64,000 bases of DNA from Bdellovibrionales bacterium CG10_big_fil_rev_8_21_14_0_10_45_34 (GTDB taxonomy: Bacteria; Bdellovibrionota; Bdellovibrionia; Bdellovibrionales; 1-14-0-10-45-34): the NCBI GenBank assembly GCA_002778785.1, contig PEZS01000011.1:62001-126000 (forward strand), given 5' to 3'. A program made the position numbers and the translations under genes. Position 1 is the stretch's first letter. Each line of letters opens with the position of its first letter. Shown piece by piece: positions 27,272 through 35,450 of this stretch. Under the pieces are notes generated by a model that worked only from the letters and a program-made list of their open reading frames with translations, did no database searches and was not told where the DNA came from.

Positions 27272-28059
27272 TTCCTCATATACCCCGCAAGTTTTTCAGA
27301 AAGACGCTGTGCTTTATCTGTACCGATAAGATTCATAATATCTGCTGCACTTTTCTTCTTCATTTTTTCCAGAATTTCTACGGCTAGGGCCTCATCAATT
27401 TTTTCAAACACCTGCGCCGCACTCTGCGGCTTCATATTCGAGTAAAACTCGACGAGCTTTTCAACTCTCTCTTTGTCTGCTTTCACTCGGTCGTCTAGGT
27501 GGGTGGAAATTTGACTTCGCAAGACGTCTAACTCCTTTAGCCTTTTTTCTATCTCTACCTCTCTCTTATGCAAATCGCTCTCCAACTCGACCAATTTTTG
27601 TTCTCGATCGTCCAGCTCCCTTTTTTTATGCTCTAACTTATTGAAAACAGCTATCTCTGCCTCACTCCACTCCACTTTAGAAGGGTTTGCCTTTTTTTCT
27701 AAATCATTGTTGGTCGAGGAACTACTTGCCGTGTTCGCGCCTGAAGACTTGGACATATTTGCCTTGGCTTTAGGCTGACTCTTGGGCGTCGATGGGCCAT
27801 CCTCTGCAAATACATCAGAGAAAGCACCGATACGAATTCTTCTAAAGTAGGATTCAACGAGTTCAAGATTATCTAATGACCAAAGGCCCGCTCCCAACAA
27901 GACAACCGCCATTGATAGCTCAATAATCGGAAACTGGCCCTGCTTCTTTGGCTGGGAACGTCTCCCCTTTGAGGCCACAGGCTTTAACTGCACCTTCTGT
28001 CGATTCTTAGAATTTTTCTTTCGCACTTTTTTGAAAAAATCTGTGTAGTCAGTGCTCAT
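27268..28059 (-). CDS. YlxF/MotE-like flagellar membrane protein
   Basis: 263 residues with a basic cytoplasmic N-terminus, one membrane segment at ~45-65 and a Ser/Ala-rich linker. A long charged coiled coil (~130-210) and a C-terminal MgtE-N-like helical domain (NMKPQSAAQVFEKID, then AADIMNLIG) complete it. The position between fliJ and fliK equals that of ylxF in the Bacillus fla/che operon, and the architecture resembles MotE, a chaperone for a motor protein. The role is inferred from synteny. The start overlaps fliJ by 11 bases. Confidence 0.75.
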   Translation of the reverse strand: MSTDYTDFFKKVRKKNSKNRQKVQLKPVASKGRRSQPKKQGQFPIIELSMAVVLLGAGLWSLDNLELVESYFRRIRIGAFSDVFAEDGPSTPKSQPKAKANMSKSSGANTASSSSTNNDLEKKANPSKVEWSEAEIAVFNKLEHKKRELDDREQKLVELESDLHKREVEIEKRLKELDVLRSQISTHLDDRVKADKERVEKLVEFYSNMKPQSAAQVFEKIDEALAVEILEKMKKKSAADIMNLIGTDKAQRLSEKLAGYMRK

Positions 28060-28498
28060 CTTCCACCTTCTTTATAAACTGTGCCGAGGCCACTTCATCC
28101 AGCCTCTTTGTTTCTTTCTTTGCCATCTTTCTTTTCCAGGCCTCTATCCTGCGTGCCTGCAAAATTTCATAACTTTTGAGCACTTTCTGCTCTTCAATCA
28201 ATTCCTCTTTAAGCCTCATCACTTCTTCGCTGGCCGCCTTAATAGTCTTATTTTGTCTATTTATTCGAACTTTTTGCCCTTCATCAAAATCAGAATGAAG
28301 CAGCAGGAGGTTTGGCGCAAAACTTCCCTCTGATCCCTTGCTCCTATCTGAGTAGGAACGATCCAGATTCTTTTTTAAATCAAATGCCTTTCGATTGAGC
28401 AACTCCACTTTGTGATTTGCATCAGAAAACTCAGCTCTCTTAACGTCTCTTTGTCTCGTCTGGATAGATATCAGTTTTTCGAAAGGTTTGTTTTTCAC
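28049..28498 (-). CDS. fliJ: Flagellar export chaperone FliJ
   Basis: 149 residues, almost entirely coiled coil with alternating Lys/Glu, the expected FliJ fold and length. FliJ links the FliI ATPase ring to the export gate and escorts substrates. Sequence conservation in this family is poor, so the call rests on length, coiled coil and its place directly after fliI. The start is GTG, overlapping the fliI stop by 4 bases. Confidence 0.82.
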   Translation of the reverse strand: MKNKPFEKLISIQTRQRDVKRAEFSDANHKVELLNRKAFDLKKNLDRSYSDRSKGSEGSFAPNLLLLHSDFDEGQKVRINRQNKTIKAASEEVMRLKEELIEEQKVLKSYEILQARRIEAWKRKMAKKETKRLDEVASAQFIKKVEDEH

Positions 28499-29859
28499 AA
28501 CCTACCCTCCGAACTCGCAAGAATTGTTTCGATTTCATCAAATCCGATTTCTAAATTGGTTGGCTCTCCTTCAGACTGTCTGAGAAAATCGTCAATCTTG
28601 CCTTTAAGGTCGACAGCTCGATCAAGGTGGGCATCATTTCCTCTTTTGTAAGCACCAATTTGAAAGAGATCTTCGCTTTTTTGATAAGCTGACATGAGCG
28701 ATCTTAATTCTCGGCTCAGACTTATTTTTCTTTCGTCTACGACAAATCGTTGAACGCGACTTGTACTTGCCAAGACATCAATGGCTGGGAAGTGTCCTTG
28801 TTCTGCCAGTCTCCTGTCGAGTACAATGTGTCCGTCAACAATTGACCTAACCTGATCACCGATTGGGTCGTCCATATCGTCTCCTTCAACAAGGACCGTA
28901 TAGAGTCCGGTAATACTTCCTTTCTTTTCAAAGGAACCGGCCCTTTCCAGCAGACGAGGTAGAAGCCCAAAAACACTTGGAGGATACCCTTTCGTTGTTG
29001 GCGGCTCACCAACGGTGAGTCCGATTTCTCGCTGGGCCATCGCAAACCGCGTAACAGAATCCATAATAAGCAGGACATCACTCCCCGAGTCGCAATACGA
29101 CTCTGCTACGGCAGTAGCTACGAATGCCGCCCTCATCCGAAGCAGTGGACTCTCATCACCGGTAGCAACTACGATGACAGATTTCTTTAACCCCTCTTCG
29201 CCCAGGTCGTTTTCTATAAACTCGCGCACCTCTCGTCCGCGCTCTCCCACCATGGCAATAACATTGATATCAGCCTTTGAGTTCTTTGCGACCATCGACA
29301 TGAGCACTGACTTTCCAACTCCGGAACCAGCCATTATCGACATCCTTTGACCAGTGCCCATTGTCGCAAAGGCGTTGATAGCCCTCACGCCAATGTCAAT
29401 TGGCTCGCGTATTGGCTCCCGAGACATTGGATTAGCAACACTTCTATAGAGCGGAAAATCCACCAAATCTTCTAATGGTCCTTTGCCATCAATTGGTTCA
29501 CCCAAAGCGTTGATCACTCTGCCGAGCAAGGCCGCGCCACAACCCACCGTCGCTATCGAATTGCGCAAGATAATGCGACTACCTAAGCCGACACCTCGGT
29601 GGTCTCGAAAGGGCAAAAGCAAAGCGCGCCGATCCCTAAACCCGACGACTTCACAAGGCACAGGTTCTTTACTTAAAGAGTGGTAGACCTCACACAAGCT
29701 ACCCAGGAGGGCTCCAGGTAAGTATCCTTCAATCAAAAAACCCACAATCTTAGTTACTTTACCGATCTCAAGATAGAGCTTTTGTCCCTCGAGAACTCTC
29801 TCGACTCGGCCCAAATTGAATGCAGAATTTATCTTTTCAACATTATCGATTTCGCTCAA
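28495..29859 (-). CDS. fliI: Flagellum-specific ATPase FliI
   Basis: 454 residues, full length. It is the ATPase of the flagellar type III export apparatus, at the cytoplasmic base. The F1-beta-like core is complete: Walker A AGSGVGKS near 180, GERGREV, the Walker B region LLIMDSVTRFAMAQREI, and the family motif GEPPTTKGYPPSVF. The start codon is TTG with an AAGGTG ribosome site at good spacing. fliH lies 15 bases upstream. Confidence 0.95.
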   Translation of the reverse strand: MSEIDNVEKINSAFNLGRVERVLEGQKLYLEIGKVTKIVGFLIEGYLPGALLGSLCEVYHSLSKEPVPCEVVGFRDRRALLLPFRDHRGVGLGSRIILRNSIATVGCGAALLGRVINALGEPIDGKGPLEDLVDFPLYRSVANPMSREPIREPIDIGVRAINAFATMGTGQRMSIMAGSGVGKSVLMSMVAKNSKADINVIAMVGERGREVREFIENDLGEEGLKKSVIVVATGDESPLLRMRAAFVATAVAESYCDSGSDVLLIMDSVTRFAMAQREIGLTVGEPPTTKGYPPSVFGLLPRLLERAGSFEKKGSITGLYTVLVEGDDMDDPIGDQVRSIVDGHIVLDRRLAEQGHFPAIDVLASTSRVQRFVVDERKISLSRELRSLMSAYQKSEDLFQIGAYKRGNDAHLDRAVDLKGKIDDFLRQSEGEPTNLEIGFDEIETILASSEGRL

Positions 29860-29874
29860 AATTCACCTTTTTTG

Positions 29875-30633
29875 CTAAGCTACATTGTCACGGATCTTTG
29901 GACGCCTTTGAGCAATCAAGTCCCAAGCCCTCGCGAGTCTTTCTTCAATAGTTGCATCAATCGACCCGTGATTGGTCTCTATGTAACATCCACCTTTTTT
30001 AATCTTTTCCGATTTCGAAAAACGGAATCGATTTAAAAAGTCGAGCTCAGAATCTGAACTTGCCCTTAGGCGCTCAACTGTTTCAAAGTCTTTCTCTGAC
30101 AATTCAACATTCACCTGTTCTTCGTCGCCTATATCTTCGACGACTGCCCTAAGTAGCTCTTTAATCAGATCCGGATCCTCTTCGATTTTCTGAAAAGAAA
30201 TCTTCGACGCAATGGCATAGGTTAGTCGGATGATCTGACCTTCCTCTGATTGAATCAAATCACTCTTAAGGCGATTCATTTTTGCGACGAGGTCAGCGAG
30301 CGCCTTTAGATCAGAACTAATTTGTTCCTTTGCCTCAACGTAGGCATCTTCTTTGCCTTCTTTAAGGCCTAAGCTGTAGGCCTCTTTGTAGGCCTGCTCC
30401 TCTATGCCTTTCATCTTTTCGACCGTCAGTTTCTCAATCTCACCTTCAAGCTTCTTTTGCTCTAACTCAGAGAAATGAAGCCGATCAGCAAGCAGGCTAC
30501 TCATTCGAAACTCTTCCTTCGAGTCTATCGGCCTCTTTGCTCTCGCGCCCCCTTCGAGCTTTGGTGGCTCAAACTTCGCTACCAAAACTGCTGGCCTCAC
30601 TGCTTCTTTAGGTCCTTTATCAGACAAGCGCAT
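29875..30633 (-). CDS. fliH: Flagellar export protein FliH
   Basis: 252 residues from the ATG at 30633; a TTG seven codons earlier is also open. FliH binds and restrains FliI. The middle is a long charged helix with the A/E-rich GxxxA-type segments (YKEAYSLGLKEGKED), and the C-terminus is the globular FliI-binding domain ending in a basic helix. An Ala/Pro/Lys-rich N-terminal stretch precedes it. The start lies 14 bases inside fliG, with GGAGG directly against the ATG, a tight overlap that implies coupled translation. Confidence 0.85.
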   Translation of the reverse strand: MRLSDKGPKEAVRPAVLVAKFEPPKLEGGARAKRPIDSKEEFRMSSLLADRLHFSELEQKKLEGEIEKLTVEKMKGIEEQAYKEAYSLGLKEGKEDAYVEAKEQISSDLKALADLVAKMNRLKSDLIQSEEGQIIRLTYAIASKISFQKIEEDPDLIKELLRAVVEDIGDEEQVNVELSEKDFETVERLRASSDSELDFLNRFRFSKSEKIKKGGCYIETNHGSIDATIEERLARAWDLIAQRRPKIRDNVA

Positions 30634-31654
30634 CCTCCGAACCACCACGAGCAATTAAGATCTTGCCTTCTTGTTCAAGTTTTCTTGCCGTATTCACAAT
30701 CACCTGCTGAGCCTGCTCCACATCCGAAAGTCTTGCGGGACCCATATTTTCTAAATCTTCCTTTAGCAATTGTGCTGCCCTCTGAGAAATGTTCTTGAAA
30801 ATCTTGTTTCTAATTTCGTCTGTAGCAGTTTTAAGGGCCAAAAGAAGTTTGTCATTGGGCACTTCTTTAAGAAGTGACTGGATGCCTTTATCATCAATTT
30901 TGACAATATCTTCGAAAACGAACATAAGCTTTCTAATCTCTTCAGCGAGTATGGGATCCTTCTCTTCTAAGCGACCCATGATGGCCGTTTCTGTATTCTT
31001 ATCCATGACGTTCAACATTTCCGCTACAGGTTGAACACCGCCAAGCGCAGCTTGTTCAACAGTTCCCATGTTAGAGAGCTCATCTTTTAATACATTATTG
31101 ATTTCATTAATCAGTTCTGGATCCACATAGTCTAAATTAGCCATACGTAGCACAACTTCAGCCTGAAGTGTCTCTGGCAATCTCTTGAGCACCTCACTTT
31201 TCTTCTCTGGCTCCAAGTGTGCAAGTATAACGGCAATTGTCTGCGGATGTTCATTGATGAGAAAGTTCGCCAAGGACTTTGCATCAACGACCTCTAACGA
31301 CTCAAGGCTTCTTGCTCCGGAGCCGCCGACGTTCAAGTGGCCTAGAATTCCCCGAGCTCTTTCTTCTCCAACCGCCTCAACTATGTTGTCTTTGTTAGAT
31401 ACGTCATCAGAGAAAATATAGTCCTCAGACTCACTAATCATTTCATAGTACTCTTCAAGGACGCGTTTTGTGACATTGACTGGCACGACTCTGTACCGAC
31501 CCATCAAACTCACTAACTTTCTGATATCGTTGTCATCGCAGAAGCGAAACAAAGATCGAGTAGCCCCGGGCCCCAGATAGTTAACAAGAATTGCTGCCTT
31601 ATCAAATCCTCGCAAATCTTCAAACTTTAAGTTCTCAATCTTTTTAACGCCCAA
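30620..31654 (-). CDS. fliG: Flagellar motor switch protein FliG
   Basis: 344 residues. FliG forms the C-ring part that touches the stator and sits on FliF. Recognisable features are the N-terminal FliF-binding domain (DKAAILVNYLGP), the EHPQT motif (NEHPQTIAVILAHLEP) of the middle domain near 133-150, and the C-terminal torque helix region (IRKLMFVFEDI) with its charged residues. The start is TTG behind GGGGGTAAGG; no better start exists, because the conserved region begins directly after it. Confidence 0.95.
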   Translation of the reverse strand: MGVKKIENLKFEDLRGFDKAAILVNYLGPGATRSLFRFCDDNDIRKLVSLMGRYRVVPVNVTKRVLEEYYEMISESEDYIFSDDVSNKDNIVEAVGEERARGILGHLNVGGSGARSLESLEVVDAKSLANFLINEHPQTIAVILAHLEPEKKSEVLKRLPETLQAEVVLRMANLDYVDPELINEINNVLKDELSNMGTVEQAALGGVQPVAEMLNVMDKNTETAIMGRLEEKDPILAEEIRKLMFVFEDIVKIDDKGIQSLLKEVPNDKLLLALKTATDEIRNKIFKNISQRAAQLLKEDLENMGPARLSDVEQAQQVIVNTARKLEQEGKILIARGGSEDALV

Positions 31655-31668
31655 GCCTTACCCCCAAC

Positions 31669-33321
31669 TTAAAAGTCTTTTCGCACCAACCACAAACTTA
31701 GTGCGTTTGCTGCCTTCTCGTTATCCTTTTCTACCAACGACATAATTCGATCTTTCAACAGCTCGGATTCAGCCTTGTCTGGGTCGATTGAGTCTTCAAT
31801 CATTGGCAGGGCTGCACTCATCCCAGGCAGACTTCCATCAACCGACTGCAACTCTTCGAGCTCTTCAATGGTTTTAGGAAGCATGTCATCGACAGATTCT
31901 TGAAAGCTTTCGGTGACCCATTTCATGAATGGCCTAAGTACTAAAAAGAAGAAGACTGCAAGACTCAAACCGATAACTAGCCATTTAAAGATATAGGTAA
32001 TTAGTTTCCTTCGCTCTAGCCGACTCAGCAATTGTTCAGACTCTCTAAAGTCTTCTTGATTGAACTGCATTGACTCTATTTTTATGGCATCGCCGCGCTG
32101 CTCATCGAATCCAATAGAGTTTCGCACCAGGGCTTCGTACTTTTGAATGTCTTCTAAGGGTCTTGGCTGCCATGCCTCTTCTACTGTTCCATCGTCCTTC
32201 GTGTTGACTGAAGTCACGCCGTCAACAAGCACGGCAACAGTTAGTTTTTCTATCTGCCCAGGGGTTTCTGTTATATTGCGAACTGTTTTGGGGACTTCAT
32301 ATTGGGTTACTTTTGCCTCTTTCGCGACATCCTGTCTAAAACCGACTTGGCCAGCCTCATCCGCCCCAGGGATATTAGCTCGAGCTCCCGCCACACCAGT
32401 CGGCGTAGTTCGATTGCCATTGAGCTTTTCTTCTTCGGTGCGAGTCTGTAACACGGCAGTCTTATCAGGATCAACAGTTTGTTCAATCGCTGTGATCTTG
32501 CGTAGATCCATCTTCGCGCTCACACGCGCAATGACTCGACCTTCCCCAACAACCTTTCCGAGAATACTTTCAATTCTTTCTTCTAACTTCCGCTCTGCTT
32601 TTTCTTTTAGCTCGAGCATATCATTGCTAAGATTAAGATCACTGTCGTATTTGTTGTCGCTAAGATGGCGCCCTTTCGAGTCGACAACGTTTACGCTATC
32701 CGGGCTCAAACCCTCGACTGCCGACGACACAAGGTAAGTGATCCCGCTGACTTGATCTTTGGTTAGGCTTTTGCCGGGCAGGATGTCAAGGACGACGCTG
32801 GCCTTTGGCTTTTCTGATTCTTCGAGAAATGTTTTCTTCGGCGGAAGCGCGAGAATAACCTTACTCTTCGCTATGACATCCAATGTATTTATGGCCCTCA
32901 TGAGCTCGCCCTGCAAGGCCCTTTGATAATTGATTCTCTGAACATAAGAAGTTGTGCCGAAATCTTGTTTTTGAAAAAGCTCAAATCCCAAGTTGCCTAT
33001 GTTCGCTGATCCCAGGTCGGTCATTATCGCCATTTGAGTTGTCGGAATAAACTCAGGCGGAATCAACACTGTATTGCCTTCGCCCCCAATCTGAAATGGT
33101 ATGTTTCTCTCTTTAAGTTTCGTCATAATGAGAGGCATCTGATCGCCAGGCACATCTTTAAGGAATGTCACATAGTTTGTTTTGCCCAGCATAAGACTCA
33201 AGAATGCCGCGGTGGTAAATACTAAAACAAGAGAGAGCAGAACCGCCCACTTGCGAGCCGGGCTGAGATTCTTATAGAATTCTCTGAACTGAATAACGAG
33301 CGAAGTAATTAACCGCTGCAA
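31669..33321 (-). CDS. fliF: Flagellar MS-ring protein FliF
   Basis: 550 residues with the typical layout: first membrane segment at ~25-45, ring-building periplasmic domains (TSYVQRINYQRALQGEL motif), a loop region, and a second membrane segment at ~455-480. The C-terminal cytoplasmic FliG-binding tail ends in a LSLWLVRKDF-like helix. It is the platform on which the rod and switch are assembled. The start is TTG with GGGAGG five bases upstream. Confidence 0.95.
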   Translation of the reverse strand: MQRLITSLVIQFREFYKNLSPARKWAVLLSLVLVFTTAAFLSLMLGKTNYVTFLKDVPGDQMPLIMTKLKERNIPFQIGGEGNTVLIPPEFIPTTQMAIMTDLGSANIGNLGFELFQKQDFGTTSYVQRINYQRALQGELMRAINTLDVIAKSKVILALPPKKTFLEESEKPKASVVLDILPGKSLTKDQVSGITYLVSSAVEGLSPDSVNVVDSKGRHLSDNKYDSDLNLSNDMLELKEKAERKLEERIESILGKVVGEGRVIARVSAKMDLRKITAIEQTVDPDKTAVLQTRTEEEKLNGNRTTPTGVAGARANIPGADEAGQVGFRQDVAKEAKVTQYEVPKTVRNITETPGQIEKLTVAVLVDGVTSVNTKDDGTVEEAWQPRPLEDIQKYEALVRNSIGFDEQRGDAIKIESMQFNQEDFRESEQLLSRLERRKLITYIFKWLVIGLSLAVFFFLVLRPFMKWVTESFQESVDDMLPKTIEELEELQSVDGSLPGMSAALPMIEDSIDPDKAESELLKDRIMSLVEKDNEKAANALSLWLVRKDF

Positions 33322-33337
33322 GCGTGCCTCCCTTTAA

Positions 33338-33640
33338 TCATACCTGCATTCTCATGATCTCTTGATACGCATCTATGAGTTTGTTTCTAACCTGAACCAT
33401 GAGCCTCAAAGCAATATCTGCCTTTTCCATAGCAACCATCGTTTCGTGTAAACTTTGGCGGTCGCCAGCAACAAGCTTCTGTGCCGAAAGGTCAGCATTC
33501 TTTTGAAGAGAATTTACAGATGTAATGGCATCTTTAAGAGTGCTCGCAAATGCAGTAGAATCTTGAGAGCTACCAATGGACTTCCCTTCAATACCGGGAA
33601 GTCTTACTGTGCTCGGCAATCCAATTTTTAAGCCATCCAT
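33338..33640 (-). CDS. fliE: Flagellar hook-basal body protein FliE
   Basis: 100 residues from the ATG at 33640, with GAGGG seven bases upstream; a TTG two codons earlier sits too close to that site. FliE connects the MS ring to the rod. The C-terminal family pattern is present: LVAGDRQSLHETMVAMEKAD, then ALRLMVQVRNKLIDAYQEIMRMQV. It lies between flgC and fliF, the common order. Confidence 0.93.
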   Translation of the reverse strand: MDGLKIGLPSTVRLPGIEGKSIGSSQDSTAFASTLKDAITSVNSLQKNADLSAQKLVAGDRQSLHETMVAMEKADIALRLMVQVRNKLIDAYQEIMRMQV

Positions 33641-33670
33641 GGCCAATCCCTCATTCTTATTTTATCTAGA

Positions 33671-34108
33671 TTATCTACCTATTTCTAGTGCACTTAATGC
33701 CATTTTCTTTGTGGCATTCATTGTCGAGACGTTGGCCTCGTAGCTTCTTGTGGCTTGAATCATGTTGGTCATTTCCTCCATCACGTTAATATTGGGGTAG
33801 GCTACATAACCTTGTGCATTCGCATCTGGGTGGTTTGGCTCGTATTTCAACAAAGGAGCTCCGCGATCAATGTGAATGTCGTCCACCTGGACCTGTGAAA
33901 CCGCCCTCTGACTCTCATCAGTTAAAATTTCTCCGAATGTCTTCTGGTCAGGCACAGAGACAAGAACAACGTCTTTTCTTCGGTAGGGACCTCCCTCGGC
34001 CGTGCGAGTGGTATTGACGTTGGCAATGTTTGACGAAATCGTATCAAGTCGCTTTCTTTGAGCAGCCATTCCGCTAGAAGATACTCTCATTCCACTTAAA
34101 AAATCCAT
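33671..34108 (-). CDS. flgC: Flagellar proximal rod protein FlgC
   Basis: 145 residues. The N-terminal rod-class motif (SSGMAAQRKRLDTISSNIAN followed by VNTTRT) and the C-terminal EEMTNMIQATRSYEANV motif are both intact. FlgC is one of the proximal rod subunits, exported without a cleaved signal. The ATG overlaps the last base of flgB. Confidence 0.95.
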   Translation of the reverse strand: MDFLSGMRVSSSGMAAQRKRLDTISSNIANVNTTRTAEGGPYRRKDVVLVSVPDQKTFGEILTDESQRAVSQVQVDDIHIDRGAPLLKYEPNHPDANAQGYVAYPNINVMEEMTNMIQATRSYEANVSTMNATKKMALSALEIGR

Positions 34109-34521
34109 TACCTACCACCCTCACTAATCGCGTATTTAAGCTGTCCAAGTTTTTTACGCATTAGCTCAACGGATGTTTGATAAAGTAGGTTATTTTCGGC
34201 AAGCTCCACCATCTCCCGTTCAAGGTTCACCGAGTTTCCGTCAGGCGACACTTCCGCATCTGGGTTGTCATAGACATCGGGCTTTACCGACAGTAGTTCG
34301 GTCTGATGATCTCTCATTGGACCGGCGTCAGTGATTCGATTGGGACCAAGTCCGTCTAGATCGAGCGCTTGTTTAAGCTCTGCCTCGAAGTCAACTTTTT
34401 TGGCTTTGTACCCTGGAGTCTCCGCGTTCGCGATATTTGACGTAGTAACTCCATGCCTCGCAAGCCTGAGATCAAGCGACCGAGAAAGACCGTCAATTGT
34501 TTTGTCATACAGTCGGTTCAT
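34108..34521 (-). CDS. flgB: Flagellar proximal rod protein FlgB
   Basis: 137 residues. The rod-class motif (RHGVTTSNIANAETPGYKAK) lies at ~23-42, and the C-terminal helix with MVELAENNLLYQTSVELM is complete. FlgB starts the proximal rod. The ATG overlaps the stop of the sigma-54 activator by 4 bases, so the regulator and the structural genes are one transcript. Confidence 0.95.
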   Translation of the reverse strand: MNRLYDKTIDGLSRSLDLRLARHGVTTSNIANAETPGYKAKKVDFEAELKQALDLDGLGPNRITDAGPMRDHQTELLSVKPDVYDNPDAEVSPDGNSVNLEREMVELAENNLLYQTSVELMRKKLGQLKYAISEGGR

Positions 34522-35450
34522 AGCGCTCCTTGTGTACGATATTCATTTATCTTGTTTCGTAGTGTGCGAATGCTGATTCCCAGAATGTCGGCGGCCTGGG
34601 TGCGGTTCTGATTTGTAAACTCTAGTGTTTTAATGATGAGAATTCTTTCAACATCTTCTAGCTTCATTCCGGGAGAAATAAAATTGCCATTTTCTTCTTC
34701 TGCTGTGATTTGTAGATCGTGAGGCTGTATTTCGGGTTCCTGGGAGAACAACACAGAACTCTCAATCACATTCTGAAGCTCTCTTATGTTTCCAGGCCAA
34801 GAGTAAGACAGCAAGAGTCTCCATGCATCGGTACTAAACGTTTTAAGTCCTCGTTCATTGCTTTCACACGATACCGCTAAAAAATGCCTGGCCAATCTTT
34901 TGAGATCTTCCGGACGCTCTCTGAGCGGCGGCAAATCAAACTGGACGACCTTCAGTCGATAGTAAAGGTCATCTCTAAATTCCTTTTTTTGTATCATCTC
35001 TGTTAACGAGCGGTGTGTCGCCGCTAGAACTCTTACGTCTATTTTGCGGATCGAGGATGATCCCACTCGCCGAAGCTCCCCCTCTTGAAGGACCCTCAAA
35101 ATTTTTGCTTGAGCCTCTAGTGGGAGCTCTCCAACTTCATCGAGAAAAAGCGTCCCGTTGTGGGCTGCTTCGAACTGCCCAGCATGTTGATTGATTGCAC
35201 CTGTGAATGAACCTCTCTCGTGCCCAAACAATTCACTTTCTATCAGCCCTGACGGGATTGCGGCACAGTTGACGGCGACGAAGGGTCCTGAAAAACGTTG
35301 GCTCTTTGAATGAATGAACCTCGCAAGCAACTCCTTCCCTGTTCCGCTTTCTCCGGATATAAGAACAGAAGCCTTACTCGCAGCCACATTTTCTGCCAGG
35401 CGAAGTATTCGAATCATTCTCGGATCAACGGTGAGCATTTCTTGATTCAA
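34518..35450 (-). CDS. Sigma-54-dependent flagellar activator lacking a receiver domain
   Basis: 310 residues made of only two parts. The first is the AAA+ sigma-54 interaction domain: Walker A GESGTGKE at ~33-40, the loop motif GSFTGA instead of the usual GAFTGA, Walker B GTLFLDEVGEL, RDDLYYRL and the R-finger region. The second is a C-terminal Fis-type helix-turn-helix (NRTQAADILGISIRTLRNKI). There is no N-terminal receiver or sensory domain, so control must come through abundance or a partner protein. The TTG start has AGGAGG seven bases upstream and overlaps the preceding stop in TTGA. It is placed to activate the flagellar genes, as FlrC or FlgR do elsewhere. Confidence 0.92.
   Translation of the reverse strand: MNQEMLTVDPRMIRILRLAENVAASKASVLISGESGTGKELLARFIHSKSQRFSGPFVAVNCAAIPSGLIESELFGHERGSFTGAINQHAGQFEAAHNGTLFLDEVGELPLEAQAKILRVLQEGELRRVGSSSIRKIDVRVLAATHRSLTEMIQKKEFRDDLYYRLKVVQFDLPPLRERPEDLKRLARHFLAVSCESNERGLKTFSTDAWRLLLSYSWPGNIRELQNVIESSVLFSQEPEIQPHDLQITAEEENGNFISPGMKLEDVERILIIKTLEFTNQNRTQAADILGISIRTLRNKINEYRTQGAL

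Noticed and set aside
32147-32737. 196-codon plus-strand open frame opposite fliF
   Set aside because: Antisense shadow; Ser/Leu/Val-rich with no start signal.
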